Shown: piece by piece, positions 27,000 through 35,518 of the stretch | Numbering within the stretch: the first letter of the stretch is position 1 | Layout: each line of letters opens with the position of its first letter | Source of the DNA: a virus | IMG/VR virus record: IMGVR_UViG_3300040801_002923 | Location: 1-64,000 of that record | Reading direction: 5' to 3' (one strand) | Length of the DNA: 64,000 bases | Translations under genes and position numbers: made by a program | The notes under the pieces: model-generated | Seen by the model: only the letters and a program-made list of their open reading frames with translations | Told to the model about the DNA's origin: nothing | The model's database searches: none

Positions 27000-28058
27000 A
27001 TGGCCGAGCTGAATAAAGGTGCCTTCTGCACCGACATCCACTTCGGCAAGAAATCCAACTCCAAGCTTCACAACGAAGACTGCATTCGCTACCTAAAATG
27101 GTTCCGCGATCAGGTTGAAGAGCTTGGTGATGTTGATCACATTGGATTTCTTGGCGATTGGCACGAAAACCGCGCTGCAATCCACATCGAAACACTAAAC
27201 TACTCGTACGACGGGGCTAGAATCCTCGACGGTATGGGTAAGCCCGTCTATTTTGTGGTTGGTAACCACGATCTGGGTCGTCGACACACAAGAGACGTGC
27301 ATTCAATTGTGCCTTACAGTGAACTCAAGCATTTCCAGATCATCGATGAACCTACGGTGTCCGAGAACATCGGGAATGGGATGCTATGGTCTCCATACCT
27401 ATTCCATCCGGAATATCCGGATCTGCAGAAGTATCTTGACATCCCAATTTGGGCGGGTCATTTTGAATTTCGCGGTTTTGTGATCACCGGCTATTCAATC
27501 ACAATGAACGTCGGACCCGACCCGAAAGATTATCAAGGACCCAAGCATATCTTCTCAGGGCATTTTCACAAGCGCCAAGCACACGATCAAGTAATTTATA
27601 TGGGCAACTGCTTTCCCATGGACTTTGGTGATGCTGGTGATTCGCAGGGTCGCGGAATGATGACGTATGACCACGAAAAGGACGAGGTTGTATTCATTGA
27701 CTGGCCAGATGCTCCCAAGTACATCAAAACCACCCTTTCAGCTCTGCTTGAGGATGAATCGCAATTAGCACCCGGCGCAAACGTCAAGTGCGTAGTTGAC
27801 ATCCCAATTTCGTATCAGGAGAGTCAACAGCTGCGCAACATCTTCCTTGAACGTTACGAGCTGCGTGAGTTCAAAATGGAAGAGTCGCGAGAGATTGTTG
27901 AAGCCCTTACCGGTACTGATTCATCAGTCACTTGGGACGAAGCTACGAAACTCAAGAGCGTTAACGAGCTTGTGGTGGACATGCTTGCGGACATCGACAG
28001 TCAGCATATCAACAACGATATGTTGGTGGAAATTTACAGAGGTCTAAAGGTTAGCTAA
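27000..28058 (+). CDS. 47: Recombination endonuclease subunit gp47 (Mre11/SbcD-like)
   Basis: 352 residues; T4 gp47 is 339. The calcineurin-like phosphoesterase motifs appear in order: CTDIHFGKK (D12, H14), FLGDWHENR, VVGNHDLG and FSGHFHKRQ. They supply the two-metal nuclease site. gp47 pairs with gp46 to resect DNA ends for phage recombination and recombination-dependent replication. The start ATG follows AAGGATAG, 14 nt after gp55. gp46 begins 38 nt downstream, so the pair is expressed together. Confidence 0.95.
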   Translation: MAELNKGAFCTDIHFGKKSNSKLHNEDCIRYLKWFRDQVEELGDVDHIGFLGDWHENRAAIHIETLNYSYDGARILDGMGKPVYFVVGNHDLGRRHTRDVHSIVPYSELKHFQIIDEPTVSENIGNGMLWSPYLFHPEYPDLQKYLDIPIWAGHFEFRGFVITGYSITMNVGPDPKDYQGPKHIFSGHFHKRQAHDQVIYMGNCFPMDFGDAGDSQGRGMMTYDHEKDEVVFIDWPDAPKYIKTTLSALLEDESQLAPGANVKCVVDIPISYQESQQLRNIFLERYELREFKMEESREIVEALTGTDSSVTWDEATKLKSVNELVVDMLADIDSQHINNDMLVEIYRGLKVS

Positions 28059-28096
28059 CCATAACGCACCACTTTGAAAAAGTTGAACAACAGGGT

Positions 28097-30910
28097 ATGA
28101 TTCGATTTACATCGCTCACAGTCAGAAACTTCCTCTCGTATGGGGCGGAGCCTACGGTTATTCCGCTCGAGCGCGTCGGAACGACTCTGATCCTTGGTGA
28201 GGACCTCGATAACACATCAGGAGGCACAGGAGCGAATGGCGTAGGGAAAGCACAACCTCTATACTCAAGAATCAAAACCCCTCGCGGCTGGACCACAATG
28301 GGTGAGATTGCTGTTGGTGATCTAATTACAACCCCCAGCGGCGACGTAGCGGCTGTATCTGGTATCTTTCCTCAAGGAAAGCGACCTGTATATCGGTTAA
28401 CGTTTGCAGATGGGAGAACCGTGGACGCCGATGAAAACCACATTTGGAAAGTCCAATCGCACCGGTGGGGCGGACAAGACACCCGCGGCGAGAAGTTTCT
28501 TACTACAAAACAGCTGATTCGTTTTGTTGAAGAGGCTAAAGAAAAGAAAAAGGCTTGGTACAACATCTCTGTACCGCGGATCAAGCATTGTGATGTACTT
28601 GGAGATGCCGAGCTACCACTCGATCCTTACGTCCTCGGAGCATTACTGGGCGACGGCTGCCTCAGCACACAACAACCCAGATTTTCTACCATGGACCCTA
28701 GCATAGTACAGCTCATGAAGGAGGGGTTAGCTGATACCGATGCGAGTTTCTACAAAGAACAGGCTCAAGCTGATTACAGAATCAACGGCATCGATCTGAT
28801 CGAGATATTGGAAGACCTGTCTCTTCGAGGGACCAAAAGCAACACGAAGTTCATTCCCAGCACATACCTTGAAGGTCCTTCGCTCCAGCAGAAACTTCGC
28901 TTACTTCAAGGATTGTTAGATACCGATGGTACTGTCGGTAAAACCAAAAACATTAGCTTCTCGACGGTCAGTAAACAGCTTGCCGAAGATGTTCAGTACT
29001 TAGTTCGAAGCATTGGTGGGGCAGCGAAGATTACAACACGAGCGCCTCGCTACACGTATAAAGGAGAAGTCAAGCAGGGACAGCTCGCGTATAACGTATC
29101 GATCGACTACCGGTCACCACGGGATCTGTTTACCTTAGATCGCAAGCTTGAGCGGCTAAGTGAAGTCAGTCAGTATGCTGATGCGGGTTTGCGCATCACC
29201 GACATTCAACGCGTCGATGATGTGGAGTGCCAGTGTATTATGATCAATCACCCTGATCATCTATACATCACCGATGAGTTTGTTACGACACACAACACCG
29301 TAATTATCAATGCTCTCACTTATGGTGTATACGATCGACCCGTTTCCAACATCTCCAAAGACAACCTCGTCAATAACGTTAACAAAAAGCACATGGAGGT
29401 GGTTGTTGAGTTCTACAAAGGCGATACCCACTACCTGATCCGTCGCGTCCGTAAAGCTAAGAGCTACGCCGCTGGTAACTATGTAGAACTGTTCGAAAAC
29501 GGCGAGGATATCACTCCCGACAGCGTTGCAAACACAAACAAGCACATTGAGTCGATCATCGGTCTCCCCTATGAACTGTTTGTGCGGATCGTTGTGTTTT
29601 CTGCAACGAATGTTCCTTTTCTCGATCTGCCGGTTCGCAGCCAGACCGGTCCGAACCAGATGGATATCATCGAAGAGCTATTCGACCTGAAGCAACTTGC
29701 TGCACAAGCGAAGGTGCTTAAGGATCAGATCAAAGCCGTCGAGACAACCATCACAACTAAGCAGGAACGTAACGATCTGCTTGAGGCGGAAAAGGCCCGC
29801 CACGATAAACAGCTGCAGTCAGCTAAGACACGCGTCGAGAATTGGGAGAAGGGGCGAACCGCTGATATCGCCGAGCTGCAGCGAAAGCTAGCACGGGTCT
29901 CCCAGGTAGATGTGGACGAGCAGCGACAGCTCCACGAACAACTAATCGAAATTGACGATGAGCTTGAACAAGCCCTGAAGCGTCAACGGGAGCTCGAACG
30001 TGAATTCAAAAAGGTTAGAAAGACCAAATCAACCGCCGAGCATGAGCTTGATCACTATCGCGATGATCGCTGCCCAACGTGTTTGCAGCAGTATGACGGT
30101 GCTAAGGAAAAGATCCACGTCTGTGAAGAGCAGTTAACACACGCCAATGCTGATCTAGAAGGTCTCACAGAGCAGATCGCCAACATCGATCAGCTTGTGG
30201 CAGAATGGGAAGCTAAGCGGACAGAAGTCAAGAATCAGATCACCGTAAGTGATCTGCAGGAGCTGATGGAAACTAAGAGCAAGAGCTCTGAATATCTACG
30301 CCGAATCGAAGAACTTCACAGCGCCGGTAATCCATTTGAAGAACCACTACAGGAACTCCAGGAGGTCGAACTACCCCCTGTAGATCACGACGAAGTCGAT
30401 AAACTAATCACCCAGCGTGATCACATGAAGTTCTTGCTCAAACTGCTAACGCGGAATGATAGCTTCGTGCGTAAGGTCCTACTCAACAAGACTCTACCGT
30501 TCCTCAACAAGCGGCTGCAGCACTATCTGACCAGTCTGGGTCTTGCACATCAGGTTGAGTTTACACACGACATGACTGCGAAGATTACGGAGTTCGGTAG
30601 AGAGATGGACTTCGGTAACCTCTCGAATGGACAACGAGCACGGGTTAATATTGCGTTGTCGTTTGCTTTCAGAGACGTAGTGCAGAGTATGCATACCCGA
30701 ATTAATATCTGTATGCTAGACGAAGTACTAGATGTAGGTTTGGATTCTGTTGGGGTTACAGCTGCAGCTAGGATGATTAAACGAAAGGCACGCGACGAAC
30801 AAATGAGCCTATATATCATCAGCCATAGAGATGAGATTGATAGTGCGTTCGACAGCGTGATGACTGTACAAAAACGAGACGGATTTAGCAGGATTTTTGA
30901 CAATGAATAA
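28097..30910 (+). CDS. 46: Recombination endonuclease subunit gp46 (Rad50/SbcC-like) interrupted by an intein
   Basis: 937 residues in one frame; removal of the 349-residue intein (residues 52-400) leaves 588, close to T4 gp46 (560). Extein motifs: N-terminal Walker A GANGVGK ending at K51, continuing with T401 after the intein; long coiled coils with the zinc-hook CPTC in DDRCPTC; ABC signature LSNGQRARVN; Walker B INICMLDEVLD; H-loop IISHRDE. gp46 is the ATPase of the gp46/gp47 end-resection complex. Because the intein splits the P-loop, the protein cannot bind ATP until splicing. Confidence 0.95.
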   Translation: MIRFTSLTVRNFLSYGAEPTVIPLERVGTTLILGEDLDNTSGGTGANGVGKAQPLYSRIKTPRGWTTMGEIAVGDLITTPSGDVAAVSGIFPQGKRPVYRLTFADGRTVDADENHIWKVQSHRWGGQDTRGEKFLTTKQLIRFVEEAKEKKKAWYNISVPRIKHCDVLGDAELPLDPYVLGALLGDGCLSTQQPRFSTMDPSIVQLMKEGLADTDASFYKEQAQADYRINGIDLIEILEDLSLRGTKSNTKFIPSTYLEGPSLQQKLRLLQGLLDTDGTVGKTKNISFSTVSKQLAEDVQYLVRSIGGAAKITTRAPRYTYKGEVKQGQLAYNVSIDYRSPRDLFTLDRKLERLSEVSQYADAGLRITDIQRVDDVECQCIMINHPDHLYITDEFVTTHNTVIINALTYGVYDRPVSNISKDNLVNNVNKKHMEVVVEFYKGDTHYLIRRVRKAKSYAAGNYVELFENGEDITPDSVANTNKHIESIIGLPYELFVRIVVFSATNVPFLDLPVRSQTGPNQMDIIEELFDLKQLAAQAKVLKDQIKAVETTITTKQERNDLLEAEKARHDKQLQSAKTRVENWEKGRTADIAELQRKLARVSQVDVDEQRQLHEQLIEIDDELEQALKRQRELEREFKKVRKTKSTAEHELDHYRDDRCPTCLQQYDGAKEKIHVCEEQLTHANADLEGLTEQIANIDQLVAEWEAKRTEVKNQITVSDLQELMETKSKSSEYLRRIEELHSAGNPFEEPLQELQEVELPPVDHDEVDKLITQRDHMKFLLKLLTRNDSFVRKVLLNKTLPFLNKRLQHYLTSLGLAHQVEFTHDMTAKITEFGREMDFGNLSNGQRARVNIALSFAFRDVVQSMHTRINICMLDEVLDVGLDSVGVTAAARMIKRKARDEQMSLYIISHRDEIDSAFDSVMTVQKRDGFSRIFDNE
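28250..29296 (+). mobile_element. Class 3-type intein with LAGLIDADG homing endonuclease in gp46
   Basis: 349 residues between K51 and T401 of the precursor. Its first residue is Ala rather than Cys or Ser, so the usual N-S/N-O acyl shift is impossible. The class 3 WCT set is visible: W117 in block B (ENHIWKV, with H115), C380 in block F (CQCIMINHPDHLY) and T398 just before the terminal His399-Asn400. The +1 extein residue is Thr. The splicing-domain start LYSRIKTPRGW, then MGEIAVGD, is typical of inteins. Two LAGLIDADG helices (VLGALLGDGCLS at 179-190; LLQGLLDTDGT at 269-279) mark an intact-looking homing endonuclease. Confidence 0.9.
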
Positions 30911-31238
30911 GAACGCACGCAAAATTGTGTATCGTGATATCAACCAGGGCGATATCCTTCCCGGTGACGAGATCCTCGAAGGCAAACGGTACAAACAAAC
31001 CGGGTTCATGTACGCTGGTCTCGATAAAAATGAGTATTGGCTAGAGCGAATACCAGGCACCGAAACTCGCCAGGAGTTTTGGAACTACAACAGTTTCACC
31101 CTCGAAGAACACGACGCTGCGTTGTTTGAGATTCACATCAAGAACCCCACAACAGGTGATTGGGAACTGATAGCTGCAGGACCTCTGCCAACCGATGCGC
31201 AGGTGTGGCGTGACATGGGTGAGTATTTCCTGCCGTGA
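30903..31238 (+). CDS. Hypothetical protein
   Basis: 111 residues starting at ATG 30903, overlapping the gp46 stop by 8 nt. Sequence features: NKNARKIVYRDINQGDILPG at the N-terminus, a Tyr/Trp-rich middle (FMYAGLDKNEYWLERI) and WRDMGEYFLP at the end. It is the first of a chain of small overlapping genes. No family is recognised. Confidence 0.75.
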   Translation: MNKNARKIVYRDINQGDILPGDEILEGKRYKQTGFMYAGLDKNEYWLERIPGTETRQEFWNYNSFTLEEHDAALFEIHIKNPTTGDWELIAAGPLPTDAQVWRDMGEYFLP

Positions 31239-31465
31239 GCGATAGCGAACAGCCCATCCTAATCGATAGAGATAAAGAGCTGCTCGATCATGTTATCGAG
31301 CACATCAATATCGATCATGTCAAGTACTATGAGACGGATGAGGATGGTAGGATCAAGATAGTCGTCGAAGGAACATTCGACGACGAAGAACAAGCCGAAG
31401 CATTTTTGAACGGCACAGATAAAGAAGCGCTCGATGCATACGATCGAGCGATGAAGGGGATCTAA
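31235..31465 (+). CDS. Small acidic hypothetical protein
   Basis: 76 residues starting at GTG within a GTGA overlap with the preceding stop. It is strongly acidic (HVIEHINIDHVKYYETDEDG; FDDEEQAEAFLNG) and ends AYDRAMKGI. The RAM-containing C-terminus recurs in neighbouring genes. Function unknown. Confidence 0.75.
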   Translation: MSDSEQPILIDRDKELLDHVIEHINIDHVKYYETDEDGRIKIVVEGTFDDEEQAEAFLNGTDKEALDAYDRAMKGI

Positions 31466-31872
31466 TGGATACGACTACACTAGGACATCCAAACATTCAA
31501 CAGTACTGCGTCGACGATTTGAAGGACCATCTCGACAAAAACCGCACATATGAAGCAACACAAGAATTGAACTACATGTTGCAGCAAGCAGTGCACAGCA
31601 TGCTGTCTACTCTACCGGATCCAGAAGCGCAAAGTGCTGTGCAAGCTATTGAACTCAGCGAGCGCATCGACAAACTAGAGCATTGGGTTGAAAGCATGCA
31701 GAACGTACTTTCGATTCTCCAAGACATGCACCGTACCGACGGTAACCACGTTCCGACGATTGTCACGACCCCAGCAGAGTTAGAAGCACTCGCGGTTAAA
31801 GAAGAGCTGAGTGGCTCCAGTCGTGTCGTCGTCGAAACGTCTTATGAAAGAGCCATGAGAGCTCTAGTGTAA
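31465..31872 (+). CDS. Hypothetical helical protein
   Basis: 135 residues; ATG overlaps the previous stop (TAATG). The middle (SERIDKLEHWVESMQNVLSI) has heptad-like spacing and may form a coiled coil. The C-terminus is SYERAMRALV, sharing the YxRAM ending of its neighbours. Function unknown. Confidence 0.75.
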   Translation: MDTTTLGHPNIQQYCVDDLKDHLDKNRTYEATQELNYMLQQAVHSMLSTLPDPEAQSAVQAIELSERIDKLEHWVESMQNVLSILQDMHRTDGNHVPTIVTTPAELEALAVKEELSGSSRVVVETSYERAMRALV

Positions 31873-32054
31873 TGGCGTTTATTGACAACACCACCGATTG
31901 GGGGACTGAAGGCCCTCCAAAAGGTGAGCTTCGTGACGAGGTAGAATTCCAACCCTATACGGTTGCTGAATTTGTATTTCTTACTGTGTCGGTTGTCAAC
32001 GATTCGCATGAGCGCTACCTGCGCGCGATGGAGGTAGTTCATGCGAAGCCTTGA
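31872..32054 (+). CDS. Small hypothetical protein
   Basis: 60 residues; ATG overlaps the previous stop (TAATG). The sequence contains FQPYTVAEFVFLTVSVVN then HERYLRAMEVVHAKP, again an ER..RAM ending. Tight coupling to both neighbours supports a real gene. Confidence 0.65.
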   Translation: MAFIDNTTDWGTEGPPKGELRDEVEFQPYTVAEFVFLTVSVVNDSHERYLRAMEVVHAKP

Positions 32055-32244
32055 GGAGCTCGGTCAGCTCGAAAGTATGGACCAAATGACTGACGAAGAG
32101 CGCGCTTGGGCTGAACAAGAAACACGCGAGTGGTTCGCAGCGATTGGGAAGCTATTCAATAACGATGAGCGCTCTCGATCAATCGATCTCTCGCCTAAAG
32201 CGTTCGTGAAACACATAAGGACGAAAAATGAACAGCGAAGTTAA
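32041..32244 (+). CDS. Small hypothetical protein
   Basis: 67 residues, overlapping the previous gene by 14 nt. It is acidic and helical at the N-terminus (LEELGQLESMDQMTDEERAW) and basic at the end (KAFVKHIRTKNEQRS). Its ribosome site (GGAGGTAG) lies inside the upstream gene. No family recognised. Confidence 0.65.
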   Translation: MRSLEELGQLESMDQMTDEERAWAEQETREWFAAIGKLFNNDERSRSIDLSPKAFVKHIRTKNEQRS

Positions 32245-32515
32245 AAAGCTACCGAACGGTGACTTTGAAGTAGTGAACCCCATAAGCAAGATGAGTGATC
32301 TGAGGTATTTTCAGTACAGGGTACAGAACGCCGCTGATCGTACATCTCGCGCGAAAGCTAAAAAGCAACAAGCACTGATGCAGGATGCCATCGAACTCTA
32401 CCGCATCGCACGTCTTCCGGAAACAAATCCGTTTCTTGAGGAGCTCAAGCGAGCCGACCGCGCAATTGCTAACGAGCGCTATGAGCGCGCAATGATGGTG
32501 GTGGACCGTGTCTGA
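32228..32515 (+). CDS. Small hypothetical protein
   Basis: 95 residues, overlapping the previous gene by 17 nt, with AAGGACG upstream of the ATG. Basic and helical (RTSRAKAKKQQALMQDAIEL). The C-terminus NERYERAMMVVDRV repeats the RAM ending of neighbouring proteins. Function unknown. Confidence 0.7.
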   Translation: MNSEVKKLPNGDFEVVNPISKMSDLRYFQYRVQNAADRTSRAKAKKQQALMQDAIELYRIARLPETNPFLEELKRADRAIANERYERAMMVVDRV

Positions 32516-32795
32516 AGATAACTGGGTCGATCCCAGCCTCGCCGAGGACTATATGTCAGCGCTGATCGCTGAGGTCAACAAATCTCGCAACGAGCAGCAC
32601 ACCATCGATACAGGACGAGTCGAGATCGTAAAGTCCCTGGCCGATGCTCTGGCTGACGAAATCAGCAAACTTACAACGTTCGAGCTCACAGCTGTCACGA
32701 AGAGCGATTGCTTCGCGGCGGTCATGCTCGCACACTCAGAACTTCATCGACGATTCGAGGAAGCCACAAATGTACTATACATCGGGAACGACTGA
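32508..32795 (+). CDS. Small hypothetical protein
   Basis: 95 residues starting at GTG, overlapping the previous stop by 8 nt. Mostly helical and acidic (VDPSLAEDYMSALIAEVNKS); the end reads ELHRRFEEATNVLYIGND. No family recognised. Coupled translation with both neighbours. Confidence 0.65.
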   Translation: MSEDNWVDPSLAEDYMSALIAEVNKSRNEQHTIDTGRVEIVKSLADALADEISKLTTFELTAVTKSDCFAAVMLAHSELHRRFEEATNVLYIGND

Positions 32796-32925
32796 CCCAT
32801 ATAAACGGAAAAATAAAAAGGGCGGAGATTGGGGTGACTTCGAGTCAAGTCTAATCGCCGAAGAGATCAACAATGCCAAGCAGAAGCAAGACGAAAGGAA
32901 ACAAGTTCGAGAACGACATCGTTAA
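32770..32925 (+). CDS. Very small basic hypothetical protein
   Basis: 51 residues starting MYYTSGTTDPYKRKNKKGG, with GAGGAAG 7 nt before the ATG at 32770. It overlaps the genes on both sides (26 nt and 53 nt). The longer in-frame form starting at 32644 would lie entirely on top of the upstream gene and is not favoured. The basic, Lys/Arg-rich ends suggest nucleic-acid contact, but this is a guess. Confidence 0.5.
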   Translation: MYYTSGTTDPYKRKNKKGGDWGDFESSLIAEEINNAKQKQDERKQVRERHR

Positions 32926-33493
32926 GGCGTTCAACGACCTACACGAGACCGAAGAGTTTCGTCGCACACCAAACTCCGGTGCAATGATGGGACGCTCGAA
33001 TGCAGCGAAGTACGCAGGCCTCTCTGAGGGTGTGCAGCGCACACTGAGCTCGGACATCATCACGCCCGAATGGTATCCTTTCGCTATTGAGTGCAAGCAT
33101 TACGGCGACAAACCCAACTACGCCGCGATCATCAAAGAGAATGATACGAAACTAGATCATTGGTTAGCTGAAGCTGTTTTTGATGCTGTCAATCAAGACT
33201 TGCATCCGATGCTTTGCTTCAAGACTGACCGAAAAGGAGCTCACGTTGCAATCCCTCAGTACTGGATTAGCGAGCTTCAGATTTATCCGACGTACTATCT
33301 TCAATACGCCAACTCGTTCACAATCATGGGGCTCGAGCAATGGTTGCGCTTCGGTCCTTCGATGATCGAAGAGTCTGGTTATCGTGAGCAAACGCAGCTA
33401 AACAAGCTGACGTGGAAACGACTAGAAGAACTGCGAATGGGGTTCACCGACGTGCATAACGTTGCGGTGATGCTCCAACAACTAGAGAAGTAA
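32873..33493 (+). CDS. PD-(D/E)XK family nuclease (Holliday-junction-resolvase-like)
   Basis: 206 residues. The N-terminal half carries the PD-(D/E)XK core: GNKFENDIVKAF (helix with E), RRTPNSGAMMG, then SSDIITPEWYPFAIECKHYG, giving the catalytic D...E-x-K triad (D in SSDII, ECK). The arrangement resembles archaeal Hjc-type resolvases and VRR-like phage nucleases. Its place after gp46/gp47 suggests a role in recombination or debranching of replicating DNA. The C-terminal half is not recognised. Confidence 0.8.
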   Translation: MPSRSKTKGNKFENDIVKAFNDLHETEEFRRTPNSGAMMGRSNAAKYAGLSEGVQRTLSSDIITPEWYPFAIECKHYGDKPNYAAIIKENDTKLDHWLAEAVFDAVNQDLHPMLCFKTDRKGAHVAIPQYWISELQIYPTYYLQYANSFTIMGLEQWLRFGPSMIEESGYREQTQLNKLTWKRLEELRMGFTDVHNVAVMLQQLEK

Positions 33494-33870
33494 TACGGAC
33501 CGACTCCCCGGCTATTCAATTAGCGGGGTTGCGAAACTGGGTAGCGCCAGATAGGGCAGTGATGTCCTGGGATCCGTGAGCCTTGAAGCTGCTCGAAAGG
33601 TAACGCGTAAACCGCCCACACTACGAGGTGATGCCTGTAGTTCCATAGTAGTTGTGTGGGAAGCCAAAGGGTGACCGTTTCCTTCAGTACTCGAAGTGTG
33701 TCTGTAAAATAGGGTTTTAATGCGGTACCTCACCGTTAAAGTTTCCCGGTTCTCTGAACCAAAAACTGGGGGGAATTAGAACTGTGTCTGTATTAAGCAA
33801 ATTTTGAAAGACATCCGGATATGCGTATCAAGTGAACGAAGTGAACTGGTACGCATATCGCGAAGCTACT
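33494..33870 (+). ncRNA. Candidate structured non-coding RNA between nuclease and helicase genes
   Basis: 377 nt without a convincing ORF but with a dense set of local helices. 33506-33528: CCCCG/CGGGG with a one-base bulge and inner extension. 33537-33550: CTGG/CCAG. 33553-33568: AGGGCA, GTGA loop (a GNRA tetraloop), TGTCCT. 33615-33660: CCCACAC/GTGTGGG closing an inner TAC/GTA. 33716-33740: TTTAA plus CGGT paired with ACCG plus TTAAA. 33748-33760: GGTTC/GAACC with a 3-nt loop. 33818-33859: 10 perfect bp plus a wobble and a C-G pair, loop containing AAGTGAAC twice. No tRNA or recognisable group I intron core. Could be a regulatory RNA or a leader of the helicase gene. Confidence 0.45.
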
Positions 33871-33871
33871 G

Positions 33872-33901
33872 TTGCTTTGTCCACCCGATTGGCGTTATAA
33901 T
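33872..33901 (+). promoter_or_regulatory. Sigma70-type promoter at the helicase gene
   Basis: TTGCTT, an 18-nt spacer, and a consensus TATAAT at 33896-33901. The A of the helicase ATG (33908) is where transcription would be expected to start, and no Shine-Dalgarno is present. Confidence 0.5.
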
Positions 33902-33907
33902 CTCTCT

Positions 33908-35518
33908 ATGTCTGATATCCTCTCGTACTGGCCTATGCCAGAATTTACCCCTCGTCCTAACCAGGTTCGTGCACTCGAATGGCTGGCGGAGAACCATGAC
34001 AAGAAATACTTGTTTCTCCAAGCACCGGTTGGTGCAGGTAAATCCCTAATTGGTACCACATACGCTGCCTATCTGCAGGCACAGGCTGGAACCAATCACG
34101 GTAGCTTTATCCTGACACCACAACGGATTCTGCAAGAGCAATATGAGAAGACGTTTGAACGACACTTCGCCGCATCCCTTTACGGTAAAGGGAACTACCC
34201 TTGCAGCAAGGTGAAGTCGACATGTGATGTTGGATCCGTATTGGACAAAGCATGCCCTTCATGTCCGTACAAGCTGGCTAGGGAACAAGCGAAAGCATCA
34301 CAGAACGTCATTCTCAATTACAAGATTGCATTGTTGATGTTCCATTACACAGACGTATGGAAGCCACGCCCTCTCTGTGTACTCGATGAATGCCACACCG
34401 TCGAAGAGTACCTCACCGAGCTAGATGCAGCTGACATTAACCAACACCGTGCAGAGAAATATGGTGTTAAGTGGGCACCACAGACAGATATGCTCGAAGC
34501 AATGGCATGGGTCAAATCGGAATACATTCCGAGAGCTCAGACGTACTACGATGAGCTGTACGGTGAAGTCCAACACCTAATCGAAGGGTATGGAGACGCA
34601 CCGTCAGCTACAGAGGCACGTAAGCTCAAAGAGCTTGGCAGTCTTGGTGAACACCTCGACAACATGCGCGGTATTGTGTATCTCAGTCCGGAAGCTGTCA
34701 AGGACACTTTCGTCATGGTGGCCGACAAGGTATCATTGAAATTCAAACGCATCCACGGCGGCCCTACTTTCCACCAGATCCTAGCACCACAGGCAGATAA
34801 GTTCTTGTTCATGTCGTCGACGATCCTCAACTACAGAGGGTTCTGTAACGATTTGATGATTGACGAGGAGGATGCAGCTTATCTCGACCTCACATCTGAA
34901 TTCCCGGTGGAAAGTAGACCTGTATTCTACATGCCGCAGATGAAGATGAACGCTAAGTGGAAGGATCCCGAAAACGCAAACAACCGCAACAAGATGCTTA
35001 CGCAGATCATCGATCTGTGCAAGATGCACACTGACGAAGATGGTACTCCCCAAAACGGAATCATCCACAGTGGTAACTTCCAGATTGCACAGTGGCTGGT
35101 AGAAGGCCTTGAAGGGAACATTCCTCAGAGAATCTGGCACCATAACCCGGGTAGTGACTTCGATCGGAATGACATCATTAATGGCTTCCAGCGCGCTAGC
35201 GAGCCTTCGCTTCTAATATCGCCGTCCATCACGGAAGGCCTCGACTTGAAGCATGACCTAGCTCGATTTGCTATCTTCGTTAAGATTCCGTTTGGATTCC
35301 TAGGAGATCAGTGGATCAAGAGACGGCTCGAGATGTCACAAGAGTGGTATCAGCGACGGGCACTGATTGATGTTATTCAGGGCGCAGGCCGTGTGGTGCG
35401 CGCCGATGACGACTGGGGGCAGACGTTCATCCTCGACGCATCGTGGGGTTATCTATATCGCTCGACGTCGAAGTACATCCCCGACTGGTGGAAGGATGCA
35501 TATCTCGTTCAAGGCTAA
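33908..35518 (+). CDS. XPD/DinG-like superfamily 2 helicase with predicted Fe-S cluster
   Basis: 536 residues from ATG at 33908; the longer frame from 33872 would overlap the promoter. Motif I is PVGAGKS (40-46). Four cysteines (99, 106, 116, 119, pattern C-x6-C-x9-C-x2-C) lie between motifs I and II, as in the XPD/DinG iron-sulfur domain. Motif II is DECH (160-163). The C-terminal helicase domain has SSTILNYRG, SPSITEGLDL and QGAGRVVRADDD (motif VI). Probable 5'-3' DNA helicase acting with the neighbouring recombination proteins. It meets the minus-strand gene at 35515 tail to tail. Confidence 0.88.
   Translation: MSDILSYWPMPEFTPRPNQVRALEWLAENHDKKYLFLQAPVGAGKSLIGTTYAAYLQAQAGTNHGSFILTPQRILQEQYEKTFERHFAASLYGKGNYPCSKVKSTCDVGSVLDKACPSCPYKLAREQAKASQNVILNYKIALLMFHYTDVWKPRPLCVLDECHTVEEYLTELDAADINQHRAEKYGVKWAPQTDMLEAMAWVKSEYIPRAQTYYDELYGEVQHLIEGYGDAPSATEARKLKELGSLGEHLDNMRGIVYLSPEAVKDTFVMVADKVSLKFKRIHGGPTFHQILAPQADKFLFMSSTILNYRGFCNDLMIDEEDAAYLDLTSEFPVESRPVFYMPQMKMNAKWKDPENANNRNKMLTQIIDLCKMHTDEDGTPQNGIIHSGNFQIAQWLVEGLEGNIPQRIWHHNPGSDFDRNDIINGFQRASEPSLLISPSITEGLDLKHDLARFAIFVKIPFGFLGDQWIKRRLEMSQEWYQRRALIDVIQGAGRVVRADDDWGQTFILDASWGYLYRSTSKYIPDWWKDAYLVQG

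Noticed and set aside
32644-32769. N-terminal extension of the small gene at 32770
   Set aside because: Covers the preceding gene in another frame; the GAGGAAG site points to the ATG at 32770.
33494-33870. tRNA gene or group I intron in the non-coding region
   Set aside because: No cloverleaf with a T-arm GTTC consensus, and no group I P7/G-binding core was recognised; flanking genes are complete, so nothing needs splicing.
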